A stretch of 64,000 nt of DNA. Source: Uliginosibacterium sp036017065 (GTDB lineage: Bacteria; Pseudomonadota; Gammaproteobacteria; Burkholderiales; Rhodocyclaceae). Location of the stretch: contig NZ_JAYXHR010000003.1 of NCBI RefSeq assembly GCF_036017065.1, positions 1 to 64,000 of the forward strand. The letters run 5' to 3'. The notes beneath the pieces are model-generated. The model was given only the letters and a program-made list of their open reading frames with translations. It was not told the DNA's origin and made no database searches. Position numbers and translations under genes: made by a program. Numbering within the stretch: the first letter of the stretch is position 1; every line of letters starts with the position of its first letter. Shown one piece after another: positions 25,502-33,542 of the stretch.

Positions 25502-27703
25502 ATGGTTTCCGTCCAGCATTCCGTCGCCAACACCAGTATCGATACGCCGCTACCCCGCGTGCTGGCCGAGGGGCTGCCCGAAGAGGCCGTCTCCTATCTC
25601 GAGCAGGCCGTCACCTGGGCGCAGGCCGCTTACGGCCAGCGCCTGCTGGGCAGTCGCGAAGGCGTCTGGGAACATGCCCTGGGCATGGCGCTGATCGCCG
25701 TTTCCTTGCGCCTCGACCTGGAAACGCGTCTTGCCGCGTTGCTGTTCGCCATCGGCGAGCATGAGGAGGACGCAGCCGAGCGCATCGAGGCACGCTTCGG
25801 CTCGGTGGTGGCGCGCCTGGTGGAAGGGCTGCGCCGCCTGAGCCGCCTGCGCCTGAGCGCACGCGGAGAGTCTTCCGCCACCGCGGCCGATCTGCGCGCG
25901 CAGACCGAAGTGCTGCGCAAGATGGTGCTCGGCATGGCCGAGGACATCCGCGTCGTGTTGCTGCGGCTCGCCTCGCGCGTACAGACCCTGCGCTTCTTCG
26001 CCAGCCGGCCGGCCGAAGTGCGGCCGGAAGTGGCGCGCGAGAGCATCGACCTGCTGGCCCCGCTCGCCAACCGGCTGGGCGTGTGGCAGCTGAAGTGGGA
26101 GCTGGAAGACCTGTCCTTCCGGTTCCTGCAGCCGGACACCTACAAGCAGATCGCGAAGATGCTCGACGGTCGCCGTGTCGAGCGCGAGGCCTTCATCGCC
26201 GAGGTCATCGAAACCCTGAAGCGCGAGGTCGGCAAGCTGGGCGTGCAGGCCGAGGTCTATGGGCGGCCGAAGCACATCTTCAGCATCTACAACAAGATGC
26301 GCTCGAAGGACCTGGACTTCGACCACGTGTATGACGTGCGCGCATTGCGGGTACTGGTGCACACGGTCGAGGAGTGCTACGCCGTGCTGGGCCTGGTGCA
26401 CGAGCTATGGACGCCGATCCCGAACGAGTTCGACGACTACATCAACCAGCCCAAGGGCAACAATTACCAGTCGCTGCACACGGCGGTGCGCGCGGCCGAT
26501 GGCCGTGCGCTGGAGGTGCAGATCCGCACCTACGACATGCACAAGCATGCCGAGCTGGGCGTGGCCGCGCACTGGCGCTACAAGGAAGGCTCGTCCCACG
26601 GCGGTGACTATGACGAGAAGATTGCCCTGCTGCGCCAGCTGCTGTCGTGGCGCGACGAAGTCACCGACGCGGCCGAGTGGGAAGAACAGACCAAGCGCGC
26701 CGCGCTGGACGACACCATCTACGTGCTGACACCGCAGGGCCGCGTCATCGACATGGCGGCCGGCGCGACGCCCATCGATTTCGCCTACCGCCTGCACACA
26801 GACCTCGGCCATCGCTGCCGTGGCGCCAAGGTGGACGGCCAGATGGTGCCGCTGGACACGCCGCTCACCAACGGGCAGAAGGTGGAGATCATCAGCGCCA
26901 AGCAGGGCGGGCCGTCGCGTGACTGGCTCAACCCGCAGCTCGGCTACCTGGCGACCGCCAATGCGCGTGCCAAGGTGCGGCGCTGGTTCGTCGCGCAGGA
27001 GGAGGAGGATACCGTCGCCCAGGGGCGTGCCCTGGTGACGAAGGAACTGCAGCGCATGGGCGAGACCCAGGCCAACCTCGAACTGCTGGCCGAGCGCCTC
27101 GGCTTCAAGGACGCGGAAGGCTTCTTCCTGGCGGTCGGCCGCGGTGACGTCGGCTCGCGGCAGATCCACAGCGCCTTCCAGCGGCCGGTCAACACGGCGC
27201 TGGAACCGGAACTGGTGATCGGCGAGAGCCGGGCCACCGAGTCTCCGGACAAGATCCTGGTCGTCGGTGTGGGACGCCTGCTCACGCAACTGGCGCGCTG
27301 CTGCAAGCCGGTGCCGCCGGACCGCATCCAGGGCTTCGTGACGCGGGGCCGTGGCGTGTCGATCCACCGCAGCGACTGCCGCAGTTTCCAGCACATCGCC
27401 CAGCGCCATCCGGAACGCATCGTGCCGGCCGAATGGGGCGGCGGCGTGACGCCGGAGGCCGGCAAGGTCGATGTCTACCCGGTGGACGTCGTCATCGAGG
27501 CGCAGGACCGCCAGGGCCTGTTGCGCGACATCTCGGACGTGTTCTCGCGCGACAAGGTGAATGTTATCGGCGTGAACACCGTGTCACGCAGTGGGCGCGC
27601 CTACATGCGCTTCACCATCGAGGTGAGCAGCGGCACCCTGATGCAGCGCATGCTGCAGCAGATCGGCGGGGTGGACGGCGTCAGTTCTGCCAGCCGCGGC
27701 TGA
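25502..27703 (+). CDS. relA: RelA, (p)ppGpp synthetase I
   Basis: 733 residues, the usual RelA length. Order: a degenerate HD hydrolase region (LLFAIGEHEEDAAERIEARF, without the HDxxED metal site of SpoT); the synthetase domain (GRPKHIFSIYNKM, FDHVYDVRALRVLV); then TGS (DTIYVLTPQGRVIDMAAGA), a helical/CC region with CKPVPPD, and a C-terminal ACT domain (VIEAQDRQGLLRDISDV). The EFDDY motif at 309-313 is the acidic ExDD signature of monofunctional RelA rather than RxKD of SpoT. The enzyme makes (p)ppGpp on stalled ribosomes. The ATG at 25502 follows a GGGATAAT sequence that may be a -10 element with a very short leader. Confidence 0.94.
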   Translation: MVSVQHSVANTSIDTPLPRVLAEGLPEEAVSYLEQAVTWAQAAYGQRLLGSREGVWEHALGMALIAVSLRLDLETRLAALLFAIGEHEEDAAERIEARFGSVVARLVEGLRRLSRLRLSARGESSATAADLRAQTEVLRKMVLGMAEDIRVVLLRLASRVQTLRFFASRPAEVRPEVARESIDLLAPLANRLGVWQLKWELEDLSFRFLQPDTYKQIAKMLDGRRVEREAFIAEVIETLKREVGKLGVQAEVYGRPKHIFSIYNKMRSKDLDFDHVYDVRALRVLVHTVEECYAVLGLVHELWTPIPNEFDDYINQPKGNNYQSLHTAVRAADGRALEVQIRTYDMHKHAELGVAAHWRYKEGSSHGGDYDEKIALLRQLLSWRDEVTDAAEWEEQTKRAALDDTIYVLTPQGRVIDMAAGATPIDFAYRLHTDLGHRCRGAKVDGQMVPLDTPLTNGQKVEIISAKQGGPSRDWLNPQLGYLATANARAKVRRWFVAQEEEDTVAQGRALVTKELQRMGETQANLELLAERLGFKDAEGFFLAVGRGDVGSRQIHSAFQRPVNTALEPELVIGESRATESPDKILVVGVGRLLTQLARCCKPVPPDRIQGFVTRGRGVSIHRSDCRSFQHIAQRHPERIVPAEWGGGVTPEAGKVDVYPVDVVIEAQDRQGLLRDISDVFSRDKVNVIGVNTVSRSGRAYMRFTIEVSSGTLMQRMLQQIGGVDGVSSASRG

Positions 27704-27864
27704 TCGCCGCCAGACGCTGCCGCTTTTCCCGCCTTTCCAGCCTTTTCCCCTCCGTAGCGCCCCCACGTCTGCCCGCTGGCTGCGGCCACCATCCACTCGT
27801 CCCGGCATTGGCCGCGGTTATCCGGCGGCGTGTGATGCAGTACGCAAACAATAGTCCGGGCGCT
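27704..27864. other. Non-coding stretch after relA
   Basis: No gene or clear hairpin with a T run seen. It is pyrimidine-rich just after the relA stop and separates relA from the structured-RNA candidate. Confidence 0.4.
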
Positions 27865-28114
27865 TTTACTAAATTTTCAATTGGTGCACAATACGAACAA
27901 ACGTGGCCGACCCGGTGGTATCGGGTCGCTGCAGGAAGTGGTCGGTCCGGTGGCAACACCGGGTCGGCGGCTGGGGCGGTTTGTGCCGGAACAAACCGTC
28001 CTTGACCGTGGTCAGTCCACGGTGGCTCCGGCTGCAGTGGCGCTTCAGCGCGAGCTGAGCGCGTGTTTTGTCTCTGAAGTATTTCAAGGCGACCTCTCCG
28101 GTCGCCTTTTTTTT
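27865..28114 (+). ncRNA. Putative structured small RNA with promoter and intrinsic terminator
   Basis: No plausible coding frame fits here. A promoter-like pair TTTACT (27865-27870) and CACAAT (27887-27892), 16 nt apart, would start an RNA near 27898. Six hairpins then follow: H1 27908-27928 (7 bp); H2 27941-27968 (12 bp including wobbles, GCAA tetraloop); H3 27973-28002 (12 bp, loop GCCGGA); H4 28005-28023 (7 bp); H5 28040-28062 (9 bp with one bulge, GCGA tetraloop); H6 28088-28106 (GGCGACC/GGTCGCC, loop TCTCC) followed by eight T. H6 is a textbook intrinsic terminator. Two GNRA loops and near-continuous stems argue for a functional RNA of about 215 nt. I do not recognise it as 6S, SRP, tmRNA or RNase P RNA. 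The alternative is an unusually structured relA 3' region. Confidence 0.6.
28088..28114 (+). terminator. Intrinsic terminator of the RNA candidate
   Basis: A 7-bp perfect GC-rich stem (GGCGACC/GGTCGCC), 5-nt loop, and an unbroken run of eight T at 28107-28114. No rightward protein gene ends just before it; the nearest, relA, ends 385 bp upstream. Confidence 0.9.
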
Positions 28115-28252
28115 GCGCCGTTTCCCGGCAGTGGTGGAGCCATGTCGATGACATCGGCTGCCGAGATGAAGGGCGCAGCGAGCCCGTGGGTTTATGCGTG
28201 TTGGTCCGACCTGCGTACAAATTGTGTGTCGGAACGTAAAATCACGGCATGA

Positions 28253-28278
28253 AAAAGCCGACCCGCAGGTCGGCTTTT
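28253..28278 (-). terminator. Terminator of the ROK regulator gene
   Basis: AAAAGCCGACC and GGTCGGCTTTT form an 11-bp stem with a 4-nt loop. On the minus strand it ends in TTTTTC, about 30 nt after the ROK stop codon. Just beyond it, TCCGAC (28205-28210) and GTCGGA (28228-28233) form a further inverted repeat of unknown meaning. Confidence 0.85.
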
Positions 28279-28307
28279 CCAGTCATCGAGCGGTCGGGCG
28301 GTACGTC

Positions 28308-29468
28308 TCAGACCGGGCGGACCAGCTGGTGCAAGACCAGCGCGGTGGCGCCGATGGACACGGCGTGTTCGCCGAAGCGGGTCACGGTCACGTTGGGCGA
28401 GCTGAGCCCGGCTTGCGCCGCCAGCTGGTTGAGCGTGTTGCGCGCGGCGTCCACGTAGGCATCGCCCAGGCGGCAGCAGGGGCCACCCAGGACGATCTGC
28501 GCCGGGTCGAAGGTGGACCACAGGTTGTGCAGCATCACGCCCAGGTAATGCCCGGCGTAGCGCAGCACGTCGTGCGCCTTGGAGTCCCCGACGGCCAGGC
28601 GGGCCTTGAATTCGTTGGGCGTCACGCCCAGCGCTTCCGACATGGCGCGCAGGCTGATGAGCGCCTCGGCGCAGCCGTGGCGGCCGCAGGTGCACAGCGG
28701 GCCGTCCGGCACCAGTTGCTGATGGCCGACGTCGCCGGCAAAGCCGCCGTGGCCGGACAGCAGGCGGTCGCGCACGAACATGCCGGCACCGACGTTGAGG
28801 CCAAGGTGGATGTACAGCAGCGGCTCATCGATCTGCATGCTGGCGAACTCGACTTCGCCGAGTGCGGCGCAGGCGGCGCGCCGCTGCAGCAGGATCGGCT
28901 GGATCGGCAGGCCGCCCGCCGTCAGGTGTTGTTCGAGGGCGGCACGCACCGGCACGTCCTTCCAGCCGGCCGCCGCAGAGGAGCGCAGCACGCCGCTGCT
29001 GGCGTGTACCGGCCCCGGCACGCCGATGCCCAGGCCGAGGATGCTGCGGCCCTGGTCCTGCACATGGCGGGATACGGTGAGGATGGCGTCGGCCAGTGCC
29101 GCGAGGATTTCGTCGACATCGTTGCGCGGGTTCTGCCGCGTCACGATTTCCAGCACTTCGCCGGTGAGCGTGGTGGCGGTGGCTTCCACGAAGTCGAGGC
29201 TGAGGTCGCCGCCGATGAGCGCCAGGCGCGTGGTGTCCAGTCGCAGCGGGGTGGGTCGGCGGCCGATGCTGCCGGTGACCAGCGCATCGTCCTCGGCCAG
29301 CCAGCCCTCGTCGATCAGCTCCTGGACCAGCAGGCTGACGGTGGACTTGGTGAGGCCGGTGTGGGTCGCCAGGTCGGCGCGGGACAGTCCGGGTTCGCTG
29401 CGGATCAGCCGAACCAGGGCCATACGGTTGATGTTCTTCAGGAACTTCTGGTCGCCGGTAATCGTCAT
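28308..29468 (-). CDS. ROK family transcriptional regulator (NagC/XylR-like)
   Basis: 386 residues. The N terminus is a winged helix-turn-helix (LVRLIRSEPGLSRADLATHT, then GLTKSTVSLLVQELIDEG). The C-terminal part is a ROK sugar-kinase-like domain with a glycine-rich phosphate-type loop region (GLGIGVPGPV), LGLNVGAGMFV and the CTCGRHGCAE zinc-binding motif. ROK repressors usually sense sugars or sugar phosphates and control transport and catabolism operons. No sugar operon is adjacent, so the target is unknown. A perfect 9-bp inverted repeat lies 35 bp upstream of the start and is a candidate autoregulatory site. Confidence 0.9.
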   Translation of the reverse strand: MTITGDQKFLKNINRMALVRLIRSEPGLSRADLATHTGLTKSTVSLLVQELIDEGWLAEDDALVTGSIGRRPTPLRLDTTRLALIGGDLSLDFVEATATTLTGEVLEIVTRQNPRNDVDEILAALADAILTVSRHVQDQGRSILGLGIGVPGPVHASSGVLRSSAAAGWKDVPVRAALEQHLTAGGLPIQPILLQRRAACAALGEVEFASMQIDEPLLYIHLGLNVGAGMFVRDRLLSGHGGFAGDVGHQQLVPDGPLCTCGRHGCAEALISLRAMSEALGVTPNEFKARLAVGDSKAHDVLRYAGHYLGVMLHNLWSTFDPAQIVLGGPCCRLGDAYVDAARNTLNQLAAQAGLSSPNVTVTRFGEHAVSIGATALVLHQLVRPV

Positions 29469-29502
29469 TTTTCGTTCTCGGCCAAGGTTCTGTTTGTGTT
29501 TT

Positions 29503-29536
29503 GTCTGCGCGCGGATTGTAGCAGTGTCGCGCAGAC
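29503..29536. promoter_or_regulatory. Inverted repeat upstream of the ROK gene
   Basis: GTCTGCGCG (29503-29511) and CGCGCAGAC (29528-29536) are perfect complements with 16 nt between them. The position, in the 184-bp gap upstream of the ROK start codon and downstream of the GntR gene, suits either an operator or a terminator for the GntR gene; no T run supports the latter. Confidence 0.45.
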
Positions 29537-29652
29537 TGTCATTCAGCCCTGATCGCCAGCGATAGTGGGGTTTTCGCGGCGTTGACGCCGGCCCGGGGCG
29601 TCCGTCCGGATGCCTGCCTGAGGCCGGGAACGATTTCCGTGCCCCGGCCTGC

Positions 29653-30477
29653 TCAGCCCATGCCCAGCATGCGTGCCAGGCTCTTGTTGGCGCTTTCCCG
29701 CTCCACGCAGACGTTGCGCTCCAGTTCCAGCAGGTGCTCGTCCATCACGCGCACGGCGGCGTCGGCGTCGCCGTGTTCGATGAAGTCGACGATGCGGGCG
29801 TGCTCGTCGTGCTCGCAGGAGGCATTGCCCGGGGGTTCGTACAACGCGACGATCAGCGAGCAGCGCGACACCAGCTCGACCAGGTATCGCTGCAGGATGG
29901 GGTTGCGGGCGAGTTCTGCCAGGCGCAGGTGGAAGGAACTGGCTAGGCGCGCCCAGGACGGCTGGTCGAAGCGGTGCATGGCCTCGTGTTCCTGCGCGAG
30001 CTGCTTGCGCAGGGCGCTGAGGTCGGCGCGGGTGGCGTGCTGGGTCGCCAGCCGCACGATGGCGGCTTCCAGCGCGCGGCGCGCCTCGAAGATCTTGCGC
30101 GTCTCTTCCGGCGTGGGCGCGGCCACCACGGCGCCGCGGTTGGGACGCAGCTCCACGATGTGGTCATGCGCCAGGGTCTGCAGCACCTTGCGCACGGTGG
30201 CGCGGCTGACGTCGAAGAGCTCGCACAGCGATGACTCGGGCAGCTTGGTGCCGGGGGTCAGGCGCTGGGTCATGACGCTTTCGAAGACGGTGTTGTAGAT
30301 GCGCGTCTCCACATCGTCGCCGGTGCGCATGCCGGGCAGGCCCGTGTTCAGCAGTGCCTGCTCGTCCGCAACGGCGCGTTTTCTGGCGGGAGCGGGGGCA
30401 ACGCGGGACGCGCCGGCGGATTTGCTCCTGCTGCGGGCCGGGGGCTTTGCGGTGCTGGGCTTGGCGGGTCGGGCCAT
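29653..30477 (-). CDS. GntR family regulator, FCD (FadR) subfamily
   Basis: A 274-residue regulator. After a disordered basic Ala/Pro/Lys-rich N-terminal extension of about 50 residues comes a GntR winged helix (LTPGTKLPESSLCELFDVSR, then ATVRKVLQTLAHDHIVEL). It is followed by an all-helical FCD ligand domain with the metal-site histidine region (HDEHARIVDFIEHGD). FCD regulators respond to small carboxylates and related acids. It lies 131 bp behind the amidase gene in the same direction, and its own upstream region has TGTCGACA (30496-30503), similar to palindromes elsewhere in the cluster. I chose the ATG at 30477; the TTG at 30504 overlaps that palindrome. Confidence 0.88.
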   Translation of the reverse strand: MARPAKPSTAKPPARSRSKSAGASRVAPAPARKRAVADEQALLNTGLPGMRTGDDVETRIYNTVFESVMTQRLTPGTKLPESSLCELFDVSRATVRKVLQTLAHDHIVELRPNRGAVVAAPTPEETRKIFEARRALEAAIVRLATQHATRADLSALRKQLAQEHEAMHRFDQPSWARLASSFHLRLAELARNPILQRYLVELVSRCSLIVALYEPPGNASCEHDEHARIVDFIEHGDADAAVRVMDEHLLELERNVCVERESANKSLARMLGMG

Positions 30478-30495
30478 GATGTGTTCAACAATCCC

Positions 30496-30503
30496 TGTCG
30501 ACA
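30496..30503. promoter_or_regulatory. Candidate GntR operator upstream of the GntR gene
   Basis: TGTCGACA, a perfect 8-bp palindrome flanked by AAT on one side only. It shares its core with ATTGTCGACAAT at 32076-32087 and CATTGTCCACAATG at 33371-33384. Such TTGT-NN-ACAA sequences are typical of FCD-GntR sites. Confidence 0.45.
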
Positions 30504-30608
30504 ATGGCGGGGCGTGGAATGCGCGGAGGCGATTGTCGCCGTTTCAGCGGTGCCGCGCATCCATTGCTTAAGAGGGGAGACACCGCGAGAGACGCCGCGA
30601 CCTCGCAC

Positions 30609-31814
30609 TCAGGCCTGCAGCGATCGCCATGTGTCCACCGCGAGGCGGATCAGCGCCAGATCGCTGCCGACGGGGCCGATCAAGGACACGCCGGCGGGCA
30701 AGCCGTCGGCGTCGCGTAGCGGCAGGCTGACCTGCGGCAGGCCGGCGAGCCCGGCGATGCAGCAGATGCGCAGCGTGCGGGCGCGGATGTCGTCGATCTC
30801 CGCACCGCCTGCCCCGCGCAACGGCGCTGCGGTGGCGGCGGAGGGCACGATCAGCACGCGATCCGTCCCCACCACGGCGCGTACCTGTGCCCGGATCGTC
30901 TTGCGGCGTTGCGCGGCGACTTCCGCAGTCTCCGCGGTGACTTCGCTGGCGGCGCGCCAGCGTTCGGTGATGGCCTCGCTGAAGCGCGGCGCGTGGGTGT
31001 TGATCCAGTCGCCATGCGTCACCCAGCCTTCGCGCGCGCCCAGCGTGACGTAGGTACGACGCCAGTCCTCCAGGCTCTCGCCGGGCGCGATGGCGACGCG
31101 GCGCGCGCCTTCGGCGAGTTGCGCGTCGAGTTGCGCCGCCACCGCGGCGAGCAGCGGCTGGAAACGTGCTTCCGCTTCCATGCATGCCTCCTCCACCAGC
31201 ACGGCGCCGCGCGGAAGGAAGTCGCTGGCAGACAACAGCGCAGCGCCCACGCGGGTGAAGGTGCTGGCGTCATGGGCGAACCAGGTCGCGGTGTCGAAGC
31301 TCGGGTGCAGCGGAACCAGGCCTTCGCGCGACAGCAGCCCGTGCGTCGTGCGCAGGCCCCACACCCCGCAATAACTTGCCGGCACCCGAGTGGAGCCGCC
31401 GGTGTCGGTGCCCAGCGCGAAATCCACCAGATGCGCGGCGACGGCTGCCACCGATCCGCTCGACGAGCCTCCGGGAATGCGCGCCGGTGAAGTCGCGTTC
31501 ATCGGCATGCCGTAGTGCTGGTTGTCGCCGTGGATGCTGAAGGCCAGCTCATCGGTGATCACCTTGCCGGCAAGCTGCGCTCCGGCGGCGAGCAACTGGT
31601 TGACGAGCGCGCTGCTCACCTGGGGCACGGCGTGGGTGGCGAGCCAGGTGGGATTGCCGGCGCCGGTGGGGTGTCCGGCCACGTCGAACACGTCCTTCAC
31701 GGCAAAGCGCAGGCCGGCCAGCGGGCCAGAAGGTGCGCCGTCGATGATGAAGCGGCCGTGCGGGACCCAGGCGTTGACGGTGTCGTCGATGGGAAAGGTG
31801 GTGGTGCTGCTCAT
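30609..31814 (-). CDS. Amidase signature family hydrolase
   Basis: A 401-residue amidase. The Ser-cisSer-Lys triad is visible: Lys40 (LRFAVKDVFD), the Ser of GGSSSGS at 116-121, and nucleophile Ser141 in GTDTGGSTRVPASYCG. It hydrolyses a carboxamide to acid plus ammonia. It is shorter than GatA or AtzE and closest in feel to the AMI1 (plant amidase 1) subgroup. Neighbouring HpxZ and HpxW homologues suggest that it acts in breakdown of a ureide or oxamic-type amide, perhaps filling the place of the HpxY/AtzE amidase. It lies 60 bp behind the deacetylase gene, in one leftward operon. Confidence 0.85.
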   Translation of the reverse strand: MSSTTTFPIDDTVNAWVPHGRFIIDGAPSGPLAGLRFAVKDVFDVAGHPTGAGNPTWLATHAVPQVSSALVNQLLAAGAQLAGKVITDELAFSIHGDNQHYGMPMNATSPARIPGGSSSGSVAAVAAHLVDFALGTDTGGSTRVPASYCGVWGLRTTHGLLSREGLVPLHPSFDTATWFAHDASTFTRVGAALLSASDFLPRGAVLVEEACMEAEARFQPLLAAVAAQLDAQLAEGARRVAIAPGESLEDWRRTYVTLGAREGWVTHGDWINTHAPRFSEAITERWRAASEVTAETAEVAAQRRKTIRAQVRAVVGTDRVLIVPSAATAAPLRGAGGAEIDDIRARTLRICCIAGLAGLPQVSLPLRDADGLPAGVSLIGPVGSDLALIRLAVDTWRSLQA

Positions 31815-31874
31815 GGTGAAACCGGTTCCTGATTCTTCAATGATGGAGGGGCCAGGGACGCAGCGGCATCGCTG

Positions 31875-32795
31875 CTACAGGCCGAGGCTCTCGACGTGGG
31901 CACAGATGGCGCCTGGCGTGGTGATCCATGCCTCGCCAGTGTCCCTCGCGCGACAGATGTGCTCCAGCGCGCGACGCAGATGGCGCAGGCGGTAAGGCTG
32001 GCCGACGAGGTAGGGGTGGAGGGCGATGCCCATGACCAGTGGCTGGCGTTTCGATTGTGACAACATCTCGTCGAAATTGTCGACAATCATCTGCGCGAAA
32101 TCCTTCCCGTCCATCTGCCGCGCGATGATCATCGGAATGTCGTTCAGCTCCTGCGGGTAGGGAACGGCCCACAGGTGGCGGCCGCTGCGGGTCTGCATGC
32201 GATGGGGCTGGTCGTCGTGACACCAGTTGAGGTTGTAGGTGTAGCCGGTCTCGGCCAGCAGGTCGGGCGTCAGGTGGCTCTCGGAGATCCAGGGTGACAG
32301 CCAGCCGCGCGGCGCGGTGCCGCTCTCGCGGGCAATGCGCTCGCGGCAGTAGCCGAGAAGGGCGTGCTCGCCGGTCTCGCCGAGTTCGGCCTGGCGCACG
32401 GAGTTGCTGTGCCCGTGGCCGATCAGCTCGTCGCCCCGCGCCGCGAAGGCGGCCACCAGCTCCGGGCTGTGGTCGTAGAGCGCGGTGTTGACGATGCAGC
32501 CGGTGGGCAGCGCCAGTTGGTCGAAGAGTTCCAGGCAGCGCCATGCCCCTACGCGGTTGCCGTACTCGCGCCAGCTGTAGTTGAGCACATCCGGTTCCGG
32601 CGACACCGGGCCGATCTTCGCGCCCAGGCCCTCGCCGAAAGCGAAGTGCTCCAGGTTGAAGCCGATGTACACCGCCAGCCGCGGCGCCCTGCTGGTATGG
32701 CTTCCGTCGGGTGCCGGCCAGTCGTAGTCGGCGCGCCGGGTGATGGCGCTGTAGGGAAAGCGCGCGTGATGGGTCAGCGGACCGAAGTTGCTCAT
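31875..32795 (-). CDS. Polysaccharide-deacetylase-fold hydrolase (PuuE-like)
   Basis: 306 residues with the NodB/CE4 fold pattern: an early strand (RAPRLAVYIGFNLEHF), TALYDHSPELVAAFAARGDE then LIGHGHSNS, WLSPW-x-x-SHLTPDLLAE, and PLVMGIALHPYLVGQPYRL. This resembles the PuuE allantoinase and related cyclic-amide/deacetylase group rather than peptidoglycan deacetylases, and there is no signal peptide. Likely chemistry is metal- or acid/base-dependent opening or deacylation of an amide; the substrate is unknown. The start at 32795 has CCGGAG 8 nt upstream and overlaps the upstream gene's stop as ATGA, indicating translational coupling. Confidence 0.8.
   Translation of the reverse strand: MSNFGPLTHHARFPYSAITRRADYDWPAPDGSHTSRAPRLAVYIGFNLEHFAFGEGLGAKIGPVSPEPDVLNYSWREYGNRVGAWRCLELFDQLALPTGCIVNTALYDHSPELVAAFAARGDELIGHGHSNSVRQAELGETGEHALLGYCRERIARESGTAPRGWLSPWISESHLTPDLLAETGYTYNLNWCHDDQPHRMQTRSGRHLWAVPYPQELNDIPMIIARQMDGKDFAQMIVDNFDEMLSQSKRQPLVMGIALHPYLVGQPYRLRHLRRALEHICRARDTGEAWITTPGAICAHVESLGL
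32076..32087. promoter_or_regulatory. Perfect palindrome ATTGTCGACAAT inside the deacetylase gene
   Basis: A 12-bp perfect palindrome with a related half-perfect site, ATTGTGACAAC, at 32054-32064 about two helical turns away. It matches the FCD-GntR type consensus and the site in the divergent promoter region. It lies within coding sequence, so it may be chance or an intragenic operator. Confidence 0.35.
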
Positions 32796-33286
32796 GCCGC
32801 TGCTCCGGTCTTGTGGTCCGGATTCATGGGCGTGGCCCAGGGGGCGGCGAGGCCGGCGCGCACCAGCATCCATTCGGCGCTGTCGTTCCATACGTCCATC
32901 TGCACGATGAGACCATCGCGCAGCACGTAGCGGTCGACGTAGCGGTTGCCCTCGAACGGGGTGCCATCGGGCCAGGCGCCATACAGGGTGCCGATGTTGT
33001 AGACCACCGCCTCCTCGTCGCTGGCGCCGCGCACGACGTCCGTGCGTTCGAACTTCTTCTTCACCCAGGCGTAGCGGCCGGCATTGAAGGCCGTGCAGTC
33101 CGCGGGCTTCGCCATCGCGCGGCCACCGGTGAAGCGGATGGTCATCTGTGGTGACACGAAGCGGCTGGCGGCCTCCGGGTCCGGAATCATGATGAGGCTC
33201 AGGAACGCCTCGACGATGGCGCCGGGGGCCTGCGGGGCGGCATTGCCCGGTGCGGGCGTCGTGCCCGCTTGTGATGCATGGCTCAT
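32792..33286 (-). CDS. NTF2-like (SnoaL) fold protein
   Basis: A 164-residue cytosolic protein with an NTF2-like alpha+beta cone pattern: an N-terminal helix (GAIVEAFLSLIMIPDPEAAS), a central segment with YAWVKKKFERTDVV, and C-terminal strands (NRYVDRYVLRDGLIVQMDVW, then NDSAEWML). Members act as small isomerases/hydrolases or as enzyme accessory subunits. It is the promoter-proximal gene of the leftward operon and overlaps the deacetylase gene by 4 bp. It is distinct from the second NTF2-fold protein of the cluster, HpxZ. The specific function is unknown. Confidence 0.8.
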   Translation of the reverse strand: MSHASQAGTTPAPGNAAPQAPGAIVEAFLSLIMIPDPEAASRFVSPQMTIRFTGGRAMAKPADCTAFNAGRYAWVKKKFERTDVVRGASDEEAVVYNIGTLYGAWPDGTPFEGNRYVDRYVLRDGLIVQMDVWNDSAEWMLVRAGLAAPWATPMNPDHKTGAAA

Positions 33287-33542
33287 GGTGTTTCGTCCGT
33301 TTTCGCACCGTCAGGGTGCGCAGGGTTGGCTACAGGCAATACGGTTTGATTGTCAGCAAATGTCGTGCCGCATTGTCCACAATGTGTATTCACTGGTGTG
33401 CGCGTTGTGTGTCCAGTTATGCCCACACTGGCACGGGCTTTGCTCAAGAGGAGCGATGGCGGCGAGCGGAGCGTTCCGCGGCTGCCCGGTTTGTCCGGTC
33501 CGGTTTTCCGGGCCTTCCTCATGCGCTTGCTGGAGAACACAC
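33287..33542. promoter_or_regulatory. Divergent promoter region of the amide/ureide cluster with candidate GntR operator
   Basis: 256 bp between the leftward catabolic operon and the rightward transporter operon. It contains CATTGTCCACAATG (33371-33384), with perfect 6-bp arms and a 2-bp centre, of the TTGT-NN-ACAA type. TTGTCA (33351-33356) could be a rightward -35 but lacks a good -10. One operator here could control both directions. Confidence 0.55.

Noticed and set aside
25502..27703. Bifunctional SpoT/Rel assignment for the (p)ppGpp enzyme
   Set aside because: The HD metal-binding site is degenerate and the synthetase carries EFDD (acidic ExDD) rather than RxKD, which fits monofunctional RelA.
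27898..28114. 6S RNA, SRP RNA, tmRNA or CsrB/RsmZ identity for the structured RNA candidate
   Set aside because: It has separate consecutive hairpins rather than the single long 6S rod, no SRP GGAA-capped helix, no tmRNA ends, and too few exposed GGA motifs for a Csr sponge.
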